The notes under the pieces were generated by a model. That model saw only the letters and a list, made by a program, of their open reading frames with translations. It was not told the origin of the DNA and made no database searches. Both the position numbers and the translations under genes were made by a program. From Tenrec ecaudatus (lineage: Eukaryota > Chordata > Mammalia > Afrosoricida > Tenrecidae), in the NCBI RefSeq assembly GCF_050624435.1, contig NC_134542.1, positions 14,387,497-14,451,496 on the forward strand: a DNA stretch of 64,000 nt. Direction: 5' to 3'. Shown piece by piece: positions 58,901-63,540 of the stretch (position 1 is the stretch's first letter; each line of letters begins with the position of its first letter).

Positions 58901-60746
58901 TTGTGGTAAGAGTTGTATGAGTCCCTAATAAAATGTAAAAGAAGAAAAAAAAAAAAAAAGAAAATCCCATCACCTGTGACGCCTCTTATAAACAATCTCC
59001 AGACCAACACCACATATAAAAGCAGTCAGCCCTAAAAAATAAACAGAATACTTTTAAAAGTGACAAAAAAAAAAAGAAAAGAAAATGCTTTTCTAGATGT
59101 CTTCAGTGAGATAGGGTCCAATCCCTGACTATGTAACTGTTTTTTTTCCCAAAACCCCATCTTTCTTTTATTGAGACTCATGCAACTCTTACCACAATCC
59201 ATACATGCATCAATTGAGTAAATAACACTTATACATTCATTGCCCTCATCATTCTCAAAATTTGCCTTCCTCTTGGGTTCCTGGAATCAGTTCATTTTCC
59301 TTTTTTCCTCCCCCTTCTTCCCCGCTCCCCCCTCCCTCATGAACCCTGAATAATTTATAAATTATTATTTTATCTTATCTTACACTGCCCAGCGTCGCCC
59401 TTTACCCACTTTCCTGTTGCCCATCCCCCAGAGAGGAGGTTATATGTAGATCCCTGAGATCGGTTCCCCCTTTCTATCCCCACTTCCCTCCCGGTATCGC
59501 CACTCTCACCCTTGGTGCTGAGGGGTTCATCTGTCCTAGATTCCCTGTGTGTCCAGATCCCATCTGTACCACTGTGCATCCTCTGGTCTAACCAGGTTTG
59601 CAAGGTAGAATTGGGATCATGATCGTTGGAGAGGAGGGTTGTGAGTTTCATTATTGCTACACTGAACCCTGAGTGACTCATCTCCTCCCCACTACCCCTC
59701 TGCAAGGGATGTCCAGCTGTCTACAGATGGGCATTGGATCCCCATCACATCATGTTCCCCTCATTCATAATGATATGATTTCCCCCCCCCCAAAAACCCC
59801 ATCTCTTAAGATAGTGATTCGATAGGGCTCAGGACACTCTATACTGTCCTTGAGTGTCTCGTGCTTGGTAGTCAAACCTCCTTAGTCACATCCCTCCCCT
59901 TTCTCTGTGTGTAAGCCATGCCATTGAAGTGGCTCCTGCAAGTGGGTGTGGATCAGAGGCTGGGGAGGACTTTGACCTTGGACAGTCATGTGTAATGTGA
60001 CACTGGGATGTAAGCCCTTCTTGGAGTGGATGCCAAACTTGCTTTTCCGAACTCTCTGCGGTGGTTCGTTGGGAGGGAGTACGTTCTAGTTTGGGGGAGC
60101 TCCATTCACAGAGCTATGATGCTAATCTCAGGCCCTGACCTCCTGACCTTGACTCCAGCAACATTCTTTTCTTTCTTTGATGGGCTCCAGCTGTTCTGTA
60201 AGCAGAATCAAGTTGGAAAGTAGCTAAGAACAGATAGACCAACAGCCTGACATGCAGAACCAAGTTGGAAAGTAGCGCGCGCGCGTGTGTACATACCAAT
60301 AATCTCTGTAGTCACGTGAATTGTGTTCCAGCAAGGGAATGTCAGCTCCTGAGATCACTCTCGTTTCTGAACCGACAGGTACATCCTGAGTCCCTTGTAA
60401 AGAAATTGTGATGATTCGACTCCTCTCTGGCCTTTAGTTCTGAACAGCTGATTTGAAAATAAGTGGTGTTTGTTTTATAGAACTGACTAGGCTGTGTCAC
60501 CACATGGAGAATGCCATGTTGTTTATACTAGAGCTGATCTGACCACACCAAATAGAGTCAGTGAAGCAGTGCCAATTATGGATTCTAACTGAGGGGTGGT
60601 CCTCGCCTAGAAAAGTAACTTCCCCGTGTCTCCTCGGCAGTGACAGGGTGCAGGCGCTGTGCTATCTCCAGCTCACACGGCAGCTGGTTTCCTGCTCCTC
60701 GGATGGCGGCATCACCGTGTGGAACATGGATGTGAGCAGAGAAGAG
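19688..60746 (+). CDS. WDFY1: WDFY1, WD repeat and FYVE domain protein 1 (5' part, coding exons 1-8; continues past the window)
   Basis: Join 19688-19824, 38486-38553, 44265-44338, 48554-48608, 51972-52122, 53643-53755, 55976-56102 and 60641-60746: 831 nt, 277 codons, with all exon phases matching and no internal stop. The product starts [20 protein letters not shown] and contains six recognisable WD repeats, for example GHQDSV...[42 protein letters not shown]...SGASDN and [15 protein letters not shown]. Known WDFY1 (about 410 residues) continues with a FYVE zinc finger that binds PI3P on early endosomes, and it has been reported as an adaptor linking TLR3/TLR4 to TRIF. No FYVE-coding exon appears before 64000, so the gene is cut by the window edge. 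WDFY2 is a paralogue, but the N-terminus matches WDFY1. Confidence 0.96.
20201..20820. other. WDFY1: WDFY1 intron 1, C-rich stretch
   Basis: Downstream shore of the CpG island, rich in CCC runs and pyrimidines. No repeat or exon recognised. Confidence 0.6.
20821..21280 (+). repeat. L1-like LINE 3' end
   Basis: Same family as the 4929-5930 copy: CCAATTCTACCTTACAAACC, ATCTACATATAACCCCC, ACAAATGTGCTTGACACAATG and a terminal CCCAATAAAATGATTTATTT. Confidence 0.7.
21281..23430. other. WDFY1: WDFY1 intron 1, mostly unassigned
   Basis: A MIR-like core is possible at 21395-21535 (AATCAGAGACACGGGTGAGG, GCTCTGCGCTCTAGTCTCC). A GT-rich run lies at 22108-22132 and a C homopolymer at 22650-22660. At 22750-22800 the order AAGAAACATTTATTGGCC, then GCTGGACC, resembles an ancient mammalian repeat. 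No exon found. Confidence 0.45.
23431..23570 (+). repeat. AfroSINE, partial
   Basis: AAACCACCAGCCACTCCAC, AGCCTTGGAAACCCAAAGG and TATAGGGTCACTGTGAGTTGG. Confidence 0.78.
23644..23826 (+). repeat. AfroSINE
   Basis: GAGCCCTTGAAGCTTAGCGG, AGTTCGAACCCAGTCAGTGC, TTATAGGGCGGCCATGAG and ACTCAATGGCAACAGGTTTG: a near-complete copy. Confidence 0.83.
24012..24098 (+). repeat. AfroSINE with internal deletion
   Basis: GGGGCCCTGGTGTCACTGG is joined directly to GAGTCAGAATCGGCTCGATGG, so the SINE head meets its tail with the body missing. Confidence 0.6.
24233..24425. mobile_element. hAT-Charlie-type MITE (193 bp)
   Basis: Ends CAAGGATGGGCAAACTGC and AAAAGTTTGCTAACCCCTG are inverted (consensus CAGGGGTTGGCAAACT). 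Flanking 8-mers GTGTAGAC and GTACAGAC agree at 6 of 8. Confidence 0.75.
24440..24575 (+). repeat. MIR-like SINE core
   Basis: CAGGAAACGGAAGCTCAGAAG, CAGGTCATGTGGCAGGAAAG and AACCCAGCTCTGACTCCGAGG follow the order of the MIR core. Old and diverged. Confidence 0.5.
24799..24871 (+). repeat. Short tandem repeat of AGGAACTGCCCAAGATGCC
   Basis: The 19-mer occurs at 24799, 24818 and 24853. The first two are in direct tandem and the third follows a 16-bp spacer. Confidence 0.9.
24874..25051 (+). repeat. MER20-like hAT-Charlie element
   Basis: TTGCCCCAGGGGACATGG, TTTTGGGTTGTCACTTCTGG, GAGCATCCTGCAATGCACAGG and ACCCCCACAGCCAAGGATG match the MER20 order. Confidence 0.78.
25091..25270 (+). repeat. MER5A-like hAT-Charlie element
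   Basis: GCAGTGGCGCTCAGACTGGG, GGAGGGCTTGTTAAAGCAGG, GAGTTTCTCATTAGCTAAG and TTCCAGGTGATGCTGAGG. Confidence 0.75.
25283..25410 (+). repeat. AfroSINE, partial
   Basis: CGGGCTGCTAACCACAAGGTC, CAGACTCAGAAACCTGAAGG and CTGCCCTACGGGGTCACAG. Confidence 0.78.
25411..26509. other. WDFY1: WDFY1 intron 1, nothing recognised
   Basis: No named repeat or exon seen. AT-rich around 25720-25860. Confidence 0.5.
26510..26712 (+). repeat. AfroSINE
   Basis: AGGCCCTGATGGCAGGGTGG, AGGCTGCTAACCACAAGGCC, TATATAGGGTTACTGTGAGTC and ACTCAGTGTCAGTGGGTTTG: full length. Confidence 0.85.
26852..26945 (+). repeat. L1-like LINE 3' terminus
   Basis: GACAAATGTGCTTGATACAAT, GTGGATTGTTATAAAAGCC and CCAATAAAATAATTTATAA: the last about 90 bp of the family. 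Confidence 0.65.
27300..28363 (+). repeat. L1-like LINE 3' end, longest copy
   Basis: A G-rich 5' block (27355-27410), the AT-rich CATGTATATTATAAATATAG segment, then CATTCTGTGATGCTCACTTTC, CATCTGGGGTCTTAAAAGGC, CCCACATGGAAGATCATGAG and a terminal CCCCAATAAAATGAATTATG. It extends further 5' than the other copies. Confidence 0.65.
28694..28880 (+). repeat. AfroSINE, diverged
   Basis: GCGGGCTAACCAAAAAGTTGG, CATTGAAAACCCAAAGCAGC and GAGGTCACGCAGAGTCAGAGG. Confidence 0.7.
28881..29415. other. WDFY1: WDFY1 intron 1, nothing recognised
   Basis: No named repeat or exon seen. Confidence 0.5.
29416..29608 (+). repeat. AfroSINE
   Basis: AAGGCCCGGTGGCGCCCCGG, GACTACTAACCACAAGGACAG, CCTTGGAAACCCCAAGGGGC and GGGTTGCTATGAGGCAGAATG: full length. 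Confidence 0.88.
29740..31086. other. WDFY1: WDFY1 intron 1, unassigned, possible LTR-like segment
   Basis: The segment 29750-30070 (AGCATCTCAGTGCTGGCAGG, CTCCACGTGGCTCCTCCAG, then a GA run) resembles a dispersed afrotherian sequence I associate with LTRs, but I could not define ends. No gene seen to 31086. Confidence 0.35.
31087..31294 (+). repeat. AfroSINE
   Basis: AGAGCCTGGCATAGTGGTTG, GCCTACTAACTGCAAGGTC, CTGTCCTGCAGGGTCACTAAG and ACTCAGAGGCAGCGCGTTGG. Confidence 0.85.
31905..32520 (-). repeat. LTR-like repeat with an AfroSINE insertion
   Basis: CCGACAATATTTACAAAGG and GGCGGTTTATTCAAGGAG (a minus-strand AATAAA) resemble the block at 61690-62300, which has AGACAATATTCATGATGAAAG and GTGGTTATTAAGGAAG. 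The composition (serine- and proline-like pyrimidine-rich plus strand) fits an LTR in minus orientation. Ends and family are not defined. Confidence 0.4.
32012..32118 (-). repeat. AfroSINE, partial, inside the LTR-like block
   Basis: TTCCCAAGACTACAGCTCTTG, GGTTTCAAACTGCTGGCC and TGTGGTTAGCCCAATGCC. Confidence 0.7.
32673..33023 (+). repeat. Recent tandem duplication of a 178-bp unit
   Basis: Unit 1 is 32673-32850 and unit 2 is 32851-33023, both starting TGTTGGGAGTTTTTTTT and ending near GGGGCTTGGCGGAGGC. They differ at only a few positions. Each contains GTGGGCACTGTCACAAT. Confidence 0.93.
33221..33447 (-). repeat. L1-like LINE 3' end
   Basis: Reverse orientation: AAATCATTTTATTGGGGCC, CATTGTGTCAAGCACATTTG and TCTCACACTGACC. 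Confidence 0.7.
33757..34140 (-). repeat. L1-like LINE 3' end
   Basis: AATCATTTTATTGGGGGCTC, TTGTATCAAGCATAG, GTCTTACACTGTCCATGG and TTCTCTACTTTTCCCCC. Second of three consecutive minus-strand copies. It explains the 243-codon open frame at 33601-34332. Confidence 0.72.
34150..35150 (-). repeat. L1-like LINE 3' end, long copy with an internal duplicated segment
   Basis: Begins ATCTTATTGGGGGCTCG and runs through CATTGTGTCAAGCACATTTG and GGTAGAATTGGGATCATGA to AAGACCCCAGATGCTG. The segment around GCTGGTGTGCTTCTTCCATG (about 34800-34900) appears again at 35050-35140. Confidence 0.7.
35248..35418 (-). repeat. AfroSINE
   Basis: GGGTTCTGACTCAGAGAGACC, AGAGCAGCTGGCGCGTTTG and AGTGCCACCAGGACTCCTG (the head). 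Confidence 0.8.
35517..35700 (+). repeat. AfroSINE
   Basis: TCTGTTCACTGCCAGGTTAGC, GGTCGCCATGAGTCAGAATC and ACTCCATGGCAGTGGATTGGG. Confidence 0.8.
35708..35912 (+). repeat. AfroSINE
   Basis: AGGAGCCCGGTGGCGTGTTGG, AGGCTTTCTACTCCCATCAAC and GGGTCGCCGTGAGTTCGC. In direct tandem with the preceding copy. Confidence 0.88.
36300..36385 (-). repeat. AfroSINE fragment
   Basis: ACCCAGGGTGCCCTCAGAG and CAGGGTTTCGGGGGCCGGAAG resemble the reverse-complement body. Diverged. Confidence 0.45.
36386..36485 (+). mobile_element. RTE-type LINE 3' end fragment
   Basis: GTGAGGATGACACAGGACCG, AGCAGCGTTTCGTTCCTTTG and GGTCGGAAGTGACTCCACAG follow the RTE tail order and are complementary in sense to 12714-12835. 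Confidence 0.65.
36657..36750 (+). repeat. AfroSINE, partial
   Basis: GGGAGAAAGACGAGGCTGTC, AAAGATTTACAGTCTCAGAAA and CTCGATGGCAGTGGGC. Confidence 0.78.
37234..37311. mobile_element. 78-bp mariner-type MITE
   Basis: GGGTGGACTTCAAAAATGC, CATGAAAAATGGAATGC and then GCATTTTTCCATGAATTTTTT, GAAGCTCCC form an inverted-repeat hairpin around GCAAAAGTAATGC. A TA lies on the left and a mutated CA on the right. The ends resemble HSMAR2-type mariners. Confidence 0.75.
37320..38485. other. WDFY1: WDFY1 intron 1, 3' end
   Basis: TTACTCAGCACCTACTGTG at about 37434 hints at an old mammalian repeat. Otherwise nothing recognised before exon 2. Confidence 0.45.
38486..38553 (+). CDS. WDFY1: WDFY1 coding exon 2
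   Basis: The acceptor TTTTTCCACAG ends at 38485 and the donor GTAAGTA starts at 38554. The exon encodes [20 protein letters not shown] then MA, closing WD repeat 1. Length 68 nt, ending in phase 1. The ATG inside TACCACACCATGG is a Met codon of the frame, not a start. Confidence 0.95.
38554..40374. other. WDFY1: WDFY1 intron 2, first part
   Basis: A (GA)n run lies at about 39430-39449. No exon or named repeat recognised. Confidence 0.5.
40375..40545 (+). repeat. AfroSINE
   Basis: AGCAGTCCTAGTGGCACAAC, AACCAGAAGGTTGGCGGTTC, TTCCAATAAAGACTGCCAGCC and GTGGGGTTGCTGTCATG. Confidence 0.83.
41145..41336 (+). mobile_element. SPIN-type hAT non-autonomous element
   Basis: Ends CAGCGGTTCTCAACCTGTGG and AGGTTGAGAACCGCTG. 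Internal GCGACCCCTTTAGGGGTTG, GACCCTTTCACGGGGGTCGCC and ACAGTTATGAAGTAGCAATG match SPIN closely. Flanking 8-mers TTCTAGAG and TTCTCAAG agree at 6 of 8. This copy is in the opposite orientation to the other three. Confidence 0.9.
41490..41640 (+). repeat. MIR SINE
   Basis: TTATTGATGGGGAAACTGAGG, GGAGTAGTTAAGTCGGTTGC and CCAGACTCTCCTCCC follow the MIR core order. Confidence 0.7.
41898..42850 (-). mobile_element. Mariner-family transposon, internally deleted
   Basis: Flanked by TA (41896-41897 and 42851-42852), with G/C-rich inverted ends (CAAGGGGTACCCC left, GAGCACCTCCTTG right). The minus strand encodes a mariner N-terminus ([21 protein letters not shown]), then abruptly the catalytic-core side ([14 protein letters not shown]) and the C-terminus ([20 protein letters not shown]). 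About half of the transposase is missing and frameshifts are present, so it is inactive. Confidence 0.85.
42853..44264. other. WDFY1: WDFY1 intron 2, last part
   Basis: AT-rich, no named repeat recognised, apart from a (TC)n-(AC)n compound microsatellite at 44067-44117. Confidence 0.55.
44067..44117. repeat. (TC)n(AC)n compound microsatellite
   Basis: About 20 bp of CT followed by 31 bp of CA. It lies 150 bp before WDFY1 exon 3. Confidence 0.95.
44265..44338 (+). CDS. WDFY1: WDFY1 coding exon 3
   Basis: The acceptor TTCTGGCAG ends at 44264 and the donor GTAGGTAAC starts at 44339. The frame reads [20 protein letters not shown] then NGAVM, WD repeat 2. Length 74 nt, ending in phase 0. Confidence 0.95.
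44339..46260. other. WDFY1: WDFY1 intron 3, unassigned stretch
   Basis: Includes a (GT)n run at 45420-45442 and a minus-strand region (46122 down to about 45500) with long, weakly interrupted open frames. No exon recognised. Confidence 0.4.
46272..46890 (+). repeat. L1-like LINE 3' end
   Basis: GAGTGCAGAGTGGAGACTC, CACTATCATGATCCCAATAC, ACAAATGTACATATGATC and a terminal CCCCAATAAAATGATTAAAA. Confidence 0.7.
46893..48005. other. WDFY1: WDFY1 intron 3, possible old L1
   Basis: Contains an (AC)n run at 47341-47360. The AT-rich, T-heavy segment 47370-48005 (for example TTCATTGCTAATACATAGAAA) has the flavour of the 3' part of an old L1 in minus orientation, but ends were not defined. Confidence 0.35.
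48006..48166 (+). repeat. AfroSINE
   Basis: GGAAGCCCTGGTGGCTTAGTG, GCAGTTTGAAACCACCAGCTG and GAGGCTTTCTACTCCTGTAAA. It lies inside an otherwise L1-like stretch. Confidence 0.88.
48554..48608 (+). CDS. WDFY1: WDFY1 coding exon 4
   Basis: This short exon of 55 nt encodes [18 protein letters not shown]. The acceptor TATTTTTAG ends at 48553 and the donor GTAATG starts at 48609. It is too short to stand out as an open frame and is recognised by the conserved peptide and matching phases. Confidence 0.94.
48880..49730 (-). repeat. Older L1-type 3' end
   Basis: CGTTTTATTGGCACATTATTC, AGAGTTGTACAGTCATTTCC, then near 49610-49690 GGTCACACAGTCTGCTGTGCC, TCTTCCATGTGGAC and TAGATGGCTGCTGGTTTG. These parallel the younger L1-like copies in this window (GTGTGCTTCTTCCATGTGGG). 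Confidence 0.55.
49731..51971. other. WDFY1: WDFY1 intron 4, remainder
   Basis: No named repeat recognised with confidence. Around 51438-51540 the order TCTATTAGGCGCCTACTGC then CAGACGCTGTGG suggests an ancient mammalian repeat. No exon. Confidence 0.45.
51972..52122 (+). CDS. WDFY1: WDFY1 coding exon 5
   Basis: The acceptor TGTCCCTTCAG ends at 51971. The exon encodes [30 protein letters not shown] and [11 protein letters not shown] (WD repeat 3 and the start of 4), ending with two bases of Gln. The donor is GTATCCTCC, a U12-type pattern rather than the usual GTRAGT. Length 151 nt. Confidence 0.95.
52123..53642 (+). other. WDFY1: WDFY1 intron 5, U12-type (minor spliceosome) candidate
   Basis: The 5' splice site GTATCCTCC fits the U12 consensus RTATCCTY. 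The sequence CTCCTTGAC at 53621-53629 matches 8 of 9 positions of the U12 branch site TTCCTTRAY, with the branch A 14 bases before the intron end. The intron is phase 2. It also carries a (TG)n microsatellite at about 53003-53046. All other introns of both genes look U2-type. Confidence 0.8.
53003..53046. repeat. (TG)n microsatellite
   Basis: About 44 bp of TG with one interruption, in the putative U12-type intron. Confidence 0.95.
53643..53755 (+). CDS. WDFY1: WDFY1 coding exon 6
   Basis: After a CTCCTTGAC branch-point-like motif and the acceptor TTCTCCTCAG, the exon starts with A to complete Gln, then [20 protein letters not shown] and [10 protein letters not shown]. The donor GTAGGT starts at 53756. 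Length 113 nt, WD repeat 4 and the start of 5. Confidence 0.95.
53756..54753. other. WDFY1: WDFY1 intron 6, first part
   Basis: No exon or named repeat recognised. Confidence 0.5.
54754..54910 (-). repeat. AfroSINE
   Basis: AGTGCTACCAAGCTGATTCTG, GCATGGTGACCCTGTCTG, GAAGCAGACAGCCTCATC and TTGGAACCTTCAAGC. Confidence 0.75.
55404..55423. repeat. (AT)n microsatellite
   Basis: Ten AT units in WDFY1 intron 6. Confidence 0.9.
55551..55725 (+). repeat. AfroSINE
   Basis: AGGAGCCATTGCAGTGTAGC, CACTGCAAGGCTGGTAGTTC, GATGAGGCTTTCTGATC and ACTTGATGGCAGTAGGTTTGG. Confidence 0.85.
55733..55928 (+). repeat. AfroSINE
   Basis: GTCCTTATGGTACAGTGGG, GTGGGCTGCTGCTTGAGAAG, AGTTGCTGCGCGTCAGAATC and GACCTGACGGCACCCGACA. 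Its 3' end passes directly into the TC run before exon 7. Confidence 0.83.
55929..55963. repeat. (TC)17 microsatellite at the WDFY1 exon 7 acceptor
   Basis: 35 bp of uninterrupted TC starting at the 3' end of an AfroSINE and ending 12 bp before the exon 7 splice acceptor, in the position of the polypyrimidine tract. Confidence 0.95.
55976..56102 (+). CDS. WDFY1: WDFY1 coding exon 7
   Basis: The acceptor CCCCGTAG ends at 55975, only 12 bases after a long TC microsatellite. The exon encodes [20 protein letters not shown] and [20 protein letters not shown] then GH, WD repeat 5. The donor GTGAGTG starts at 56103. Length 127 nt. Confidence 0.95.
56103..56722. other. WDFY1: WDFY1 intron 7, first part
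   Basis: No exon or named repeat recognised. Confidence 0.5.
56723..56860 (+). repeat. AfroSINE, strongly diverged
   Basis: GGTTTGACCCACCCAAAGG and CTGGCAGTCTGCTTGGG keep the body order. Head and tail are degraded. Confidence 0.45.
56950..57003 (+). repeat. L1-like LINE 3' terminus, short
   Basis: AAGAATTGTATGAGCCCC, TAATAAATTGTTAAAATT and an A-rich tail. Confidence 0.55.
57542..57700 (+). repeat. AfroSINE
   Basis: AGGGGCCTCTGATAGCGCAG, TGGTTAAGTGCTCAGCTGA and CCGGTCTGTTTCTGTAAAGG. Confidence 0.8.
58105..58345 (+). repeat. MIR SINE
   Basis: TGTCATCTATAGAACGGGAG, GGGCCACTGTGAGGATTAG and GGGGCTTAGAGCAGTTCCCC follow the MIR order. Confidence 0.72.
58372..58514 (+). repeat. AfroSINE, lacking head
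   Basis: CACTTCAAACCCACTAGCTG, GAGGGAGAAAGGTGAGGCC, ACAGATTTACACACAAAG and AACTCGGTGGCATTAGG. Confidence 0.78.
58576..58960 (+). repeat. L1-like LINE 3' end with poly(A)
   Basis: GGGGGAACTGATTACAAGG, a G/A-rich tract at 58755-58790, GTATGGATTGTGGTAAGAG, CCCTAATAAAATG and an A-rich tail. Confidence 0.7.
59143..59785 (-). repeat. L1-like LINE 3' end
   Basis: CTTTTATTGAGACTCATGC, CTTACACTGCCCAGCGTCG, AGGTAGAATTGGGATCATG and TCATAATGATATGATT. Confidence 0.7.
59786..60640. other. WDFY1: WDFY1 intron 7, last part
   Basis: No named repeat recognised. The sequence AACCAAGTTGGAAAGTAG near 60260 nearly repeats AATCAAGTTGGAAAGTAG near 60207, a local duplication. A CG/TG alternating run lies at 60276-60291. 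Confidence 0.5.
60641..60746 (+). CDS. WDFY1: WDFY1 coding exon 8 (last in window)
   Basis: The acceptor CTCCTCGGCAG ends at 60640. The exon encodes [30 protein letters not shown] and VSREE, WD repeat 6. The donor GTAAGG starts at 60747, phase 0. In the known protein the FYVE finger starts just after this point. Confidence 0.95.
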
Positions 60747-61124
60747 GTAAGGGGAGCAGCTCCGGGCCTTGCGGAGAGATTCCTGAGGGGCTGCATTCGG
60801 GGGTTCCGCTGCATGAACGCCCACCTCTCACTTCTCTTCTTGGTTACTGTCGGGGGGGTCCTGCTGCCATTCTCCACTGCATGCGCTCCGCATGAGACTT
60901 TGCACCGGGGAGAGTCCTGATGGCCAGACTGAACGTCCACGGGGAGTTTCAGCTCCGACTAGCACACTGACATGACCCTTGGGAGCGTGGTTGTGGTTTC
61001 CATGAGGCCCTACACAGACACAGCTCTCTCTGCCTCTGCTTTTCTGGGCGTCCGTTGGGCCCTGCTCCTCTGTCTGCCTCCACAGCAGCTGTAGTGTCTT
61101 AAAAGCTAGCTGACTCACAGCCAT

Positions 61125-61255
61125 GTGGCCTTCTCACCCTGGTTGCACCGCTAACTTGGCTGGGAGACATTGGTTAGCTAGGGGCCGTCATTTCTGAGTC
61201 TTCATTTTTTCTCCTGTGAAGTAAGATGGTTGACTAGGATGACTTTGAAGAGCTA
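61125..61255 (+). repeat. MIR-like SINE
   Basis: CATGTGGCCTTCTCACCCTGG, CTGAGTCTTCATTTTTTCTCC and TGTGAAGTAAGATGG. Diverged. Confidence 0.5.
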
Positions 61256-61689
61256 TCCTCCTTTTAGACAGACACTGTAGTTTTAGAACTTCTTCTGGTT
61301 TTCACTCATTTAAGCAATGCTGCAGTGAGCCTTCTAGATCTTATCGTACAGTTGCCCAGATCTTTTATTTCAGTAACCTTCCAAAAATAAACTTCTGGCT
61401 CCAAGATTATGTACGTTCTTGGGGCTTTTTCTAGCTGTTGTCATGATTTCCAGGCAGGATGTACTTCCTCGCCTCTGCCCACAGGCCTGTTAGCCATTGT
61501 TCCTAATGGCATCTACAACCTGTGATGGAGAAAGCTAAAGAAATGGGGCCTCGTACACCACAAAGATCCCCCGAAGTCTTCTGAACCTCAAACAAGAGCT
61601 TAACTAATAAAGAATGTCTGCCTTCAACATTTTGGCATCTTAATTTGCATGCCCTAGTTTACCTCTATGTTCGAATGCCTGTTGCGGGG

Positions 61690-62300
61690 GCTTTGTAGAA
61701 TTCACAGACAATATTCATGATGAAAGTGGTTATTAAGGAAGTCGACAGCTTGTAATGCAAGTGAGACTCACTCAGGATACAGTTGTTCACCGTCACATTA
61801 CAGAGTTCTTCCAGGTCTGCTAATAAATACCACAAAGGGCATAGCACTCTACTGTAAGCCTCAACCCAAAGGCATTCATCCATTCAGCTCCAGCACTGGG
61901 GACCAGCAAACACAGCTCCCTGAATTAAGTGCCCAGAGGCACTCCACTCCAGTGAGCCTCAGCTCGAAGGCACACAGTTCACGTCCACGAGTCAGCAAGC
62001 TCTGCTTCCCCATTAAGTGCCTAGAGGCACCCCTCTCCACAAGCCAGTCTCATGTACAAAAGCACTCAGCTGTACCTGTTCTGTGGGGTGGGGAGTCCAT
62101 CACTCTGTTCCATGCTCTCGATCCTGGTTCTGCTGCCGCTCCGCTGATGGTACAGCTCTCTTCTAGACCCAGGAGGTCACTGTCAGGAACCTGGGGTCCA
62201 GAGTTCCACTCCTGGCTCTGACTGGTAATGAGATCCCTTCCTCCTGCTACTCAGAAGGTTCATTTTATACACAGCAAGACGGCATGCCAGGGAATTGTAT
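61690..62300 (-). repeat. LTR-like repeat, second copy
   Basis: Resembles 31905-32520 at its start. It contains internal near-repeats: AAGTGCCCAGAGGCACTCC at about 61929 and AAGTGCCTAGAGGCACCCC at about 62015. Family and exact ends unknown. Confidence 0.35.
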
Positions 62301-62660
62301 TACAACCACTCACAGGTGAAGTCTATCACTATCTTCCCCCACCTCCTTACCAGACCCACGCAGGAGAAGGTGATTTGGTGACAGTTAGAGACTATGGTTA
62401 GAAGAGCCCCGTTAAAGAATTCCTCTCCATCCAGGCATTACAAAGGAGGTCAGTAAAGGGACAGCAGATTAGAGGGGACCCTTAGCAGGTCGTGAGTTTG
62501 CATTAATGGGAGAGGAACGACTCACAAAAGAAAGGTGAAAATGGTTTCCCCACTTGAAGACTATCATCAGTGTCACCGAGCTGCCCACGGAAACTGCCAC
62601 ATCGGGGCCATTCGGCTGTGTACATTCTCAACCACAAAACAAAGATGCCAGCTAGGATAT

Positions 62661-62824
62661 GTCTAGAGGTACCATAGTGGGTCATAATCAGCCGTTTGAG
62701 GGAGAAAGATGAGGCTTTCTTCTCTTGTAAAGATTTACAGCTTTGAGAATCCAAAGAGGCAACTCTAGCCTCTCTATAGGGTCTTTGTGGTTTGGATTGG
62801 ACTTGGTGGCAGTTGGTTGGTTTG
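62661..62824 (+). repeat. AfroSINE
   Basis: TCTAGAGGTACCATAGTGGG, GGGAGAAAGATGAGGCTTTC, CTATAGGGTCTTTGTGG and GACTTGGTGGCAGTTGG. Confidence 0.8.
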
Positions 62825-63140
62825 CTTATGATGCTGCAGAAGCTTTTACAGGACCCGGGGAATGCAAATGACTCTTAGCTTACCCTCAGAAATACTAGTG
62901 AGCTCCGACCTATAAGGTGGCCACTGAGCCCAGGGGCTTCAGTAAATGTGCATCATGCAGTTTGTAAAGACTGCCTTGTTATAGGCCCTCTGTTCAGTGA
63001 CATCCCATGATGCCCTCAGTGGGCTGCAGCAAGCCACCACGTGACATTACCATGAATCTGCACATACGCTTGCTGAATGTGGCCTTGAATTATTTGTGAG
63101 TCTGAGTTTCACGGACTAACTGGAACCTTTAGCAACACCC

Positions 63141-63540
63141 ATGCGTTAGCTTCTTGGGCTGCCCTAATGAAATACCAAGAAGTATCTGGCTTACAGTATT
63201 GCCTCACAGTTTTAGAGGCTGGTAGTCAAGGTTCTAAGTTCCTATGCAAACAACGAACACATTCAGCTGCTCACCAAGAGGTTAGAGGTTTGAGTCCATT
63301 CAGAGGTGGTTCGGAAGAAAGGTCTGGCACTCTGCTTCCAAGAAATCAGCCTTGGAAACACCCCTAGTGCCCAATCCCAATCTGGCACTTGGGTTGTGGT
63401 GAGTCAGAGTCAACCTGAAGCTGGTGGCCTGTGTGTCCAAAGTCAGAGTGTCCACGGCACGCTCTCTGAACCCCCTCATGGACAACCCTTTCCTACCTCT
63501 CTCTGCTTCAGGCGTTTGTGGGCTGGAAGGTGATCAGTCA
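63141..63540 (+). repeat. Old placental repeat interrupted by an AfroSINE
   Basis: GCGTTAGCTTCTTGGGCTGCC, TTGCCTCACAGTTTTAGAGG and CTGGTAGTCAAGGTTC (to about 63238) match a common mammalian LTR-like consensus I know but cannot name. It appears to resume after 63430 with CCTTTCCTACCTCTCTCTGC. Confidence 0.5.
63249..63428 (+). repeat. AfroSINE nested in an older repeat
   Basis: TCAGCTGCTCACCAAGAGG, GCACTCTGCTTCCAAGAAATC and GGTGAGTCAGAGTCAACCTG. Confidence 0.78.

Noticed and set aside
58447-59013. 188-codon minus-strand open frame
   Set aside because: Antisense of the L1-like 3' end at 58576-58960, with a poly-Phe run from its poly(A) tail.
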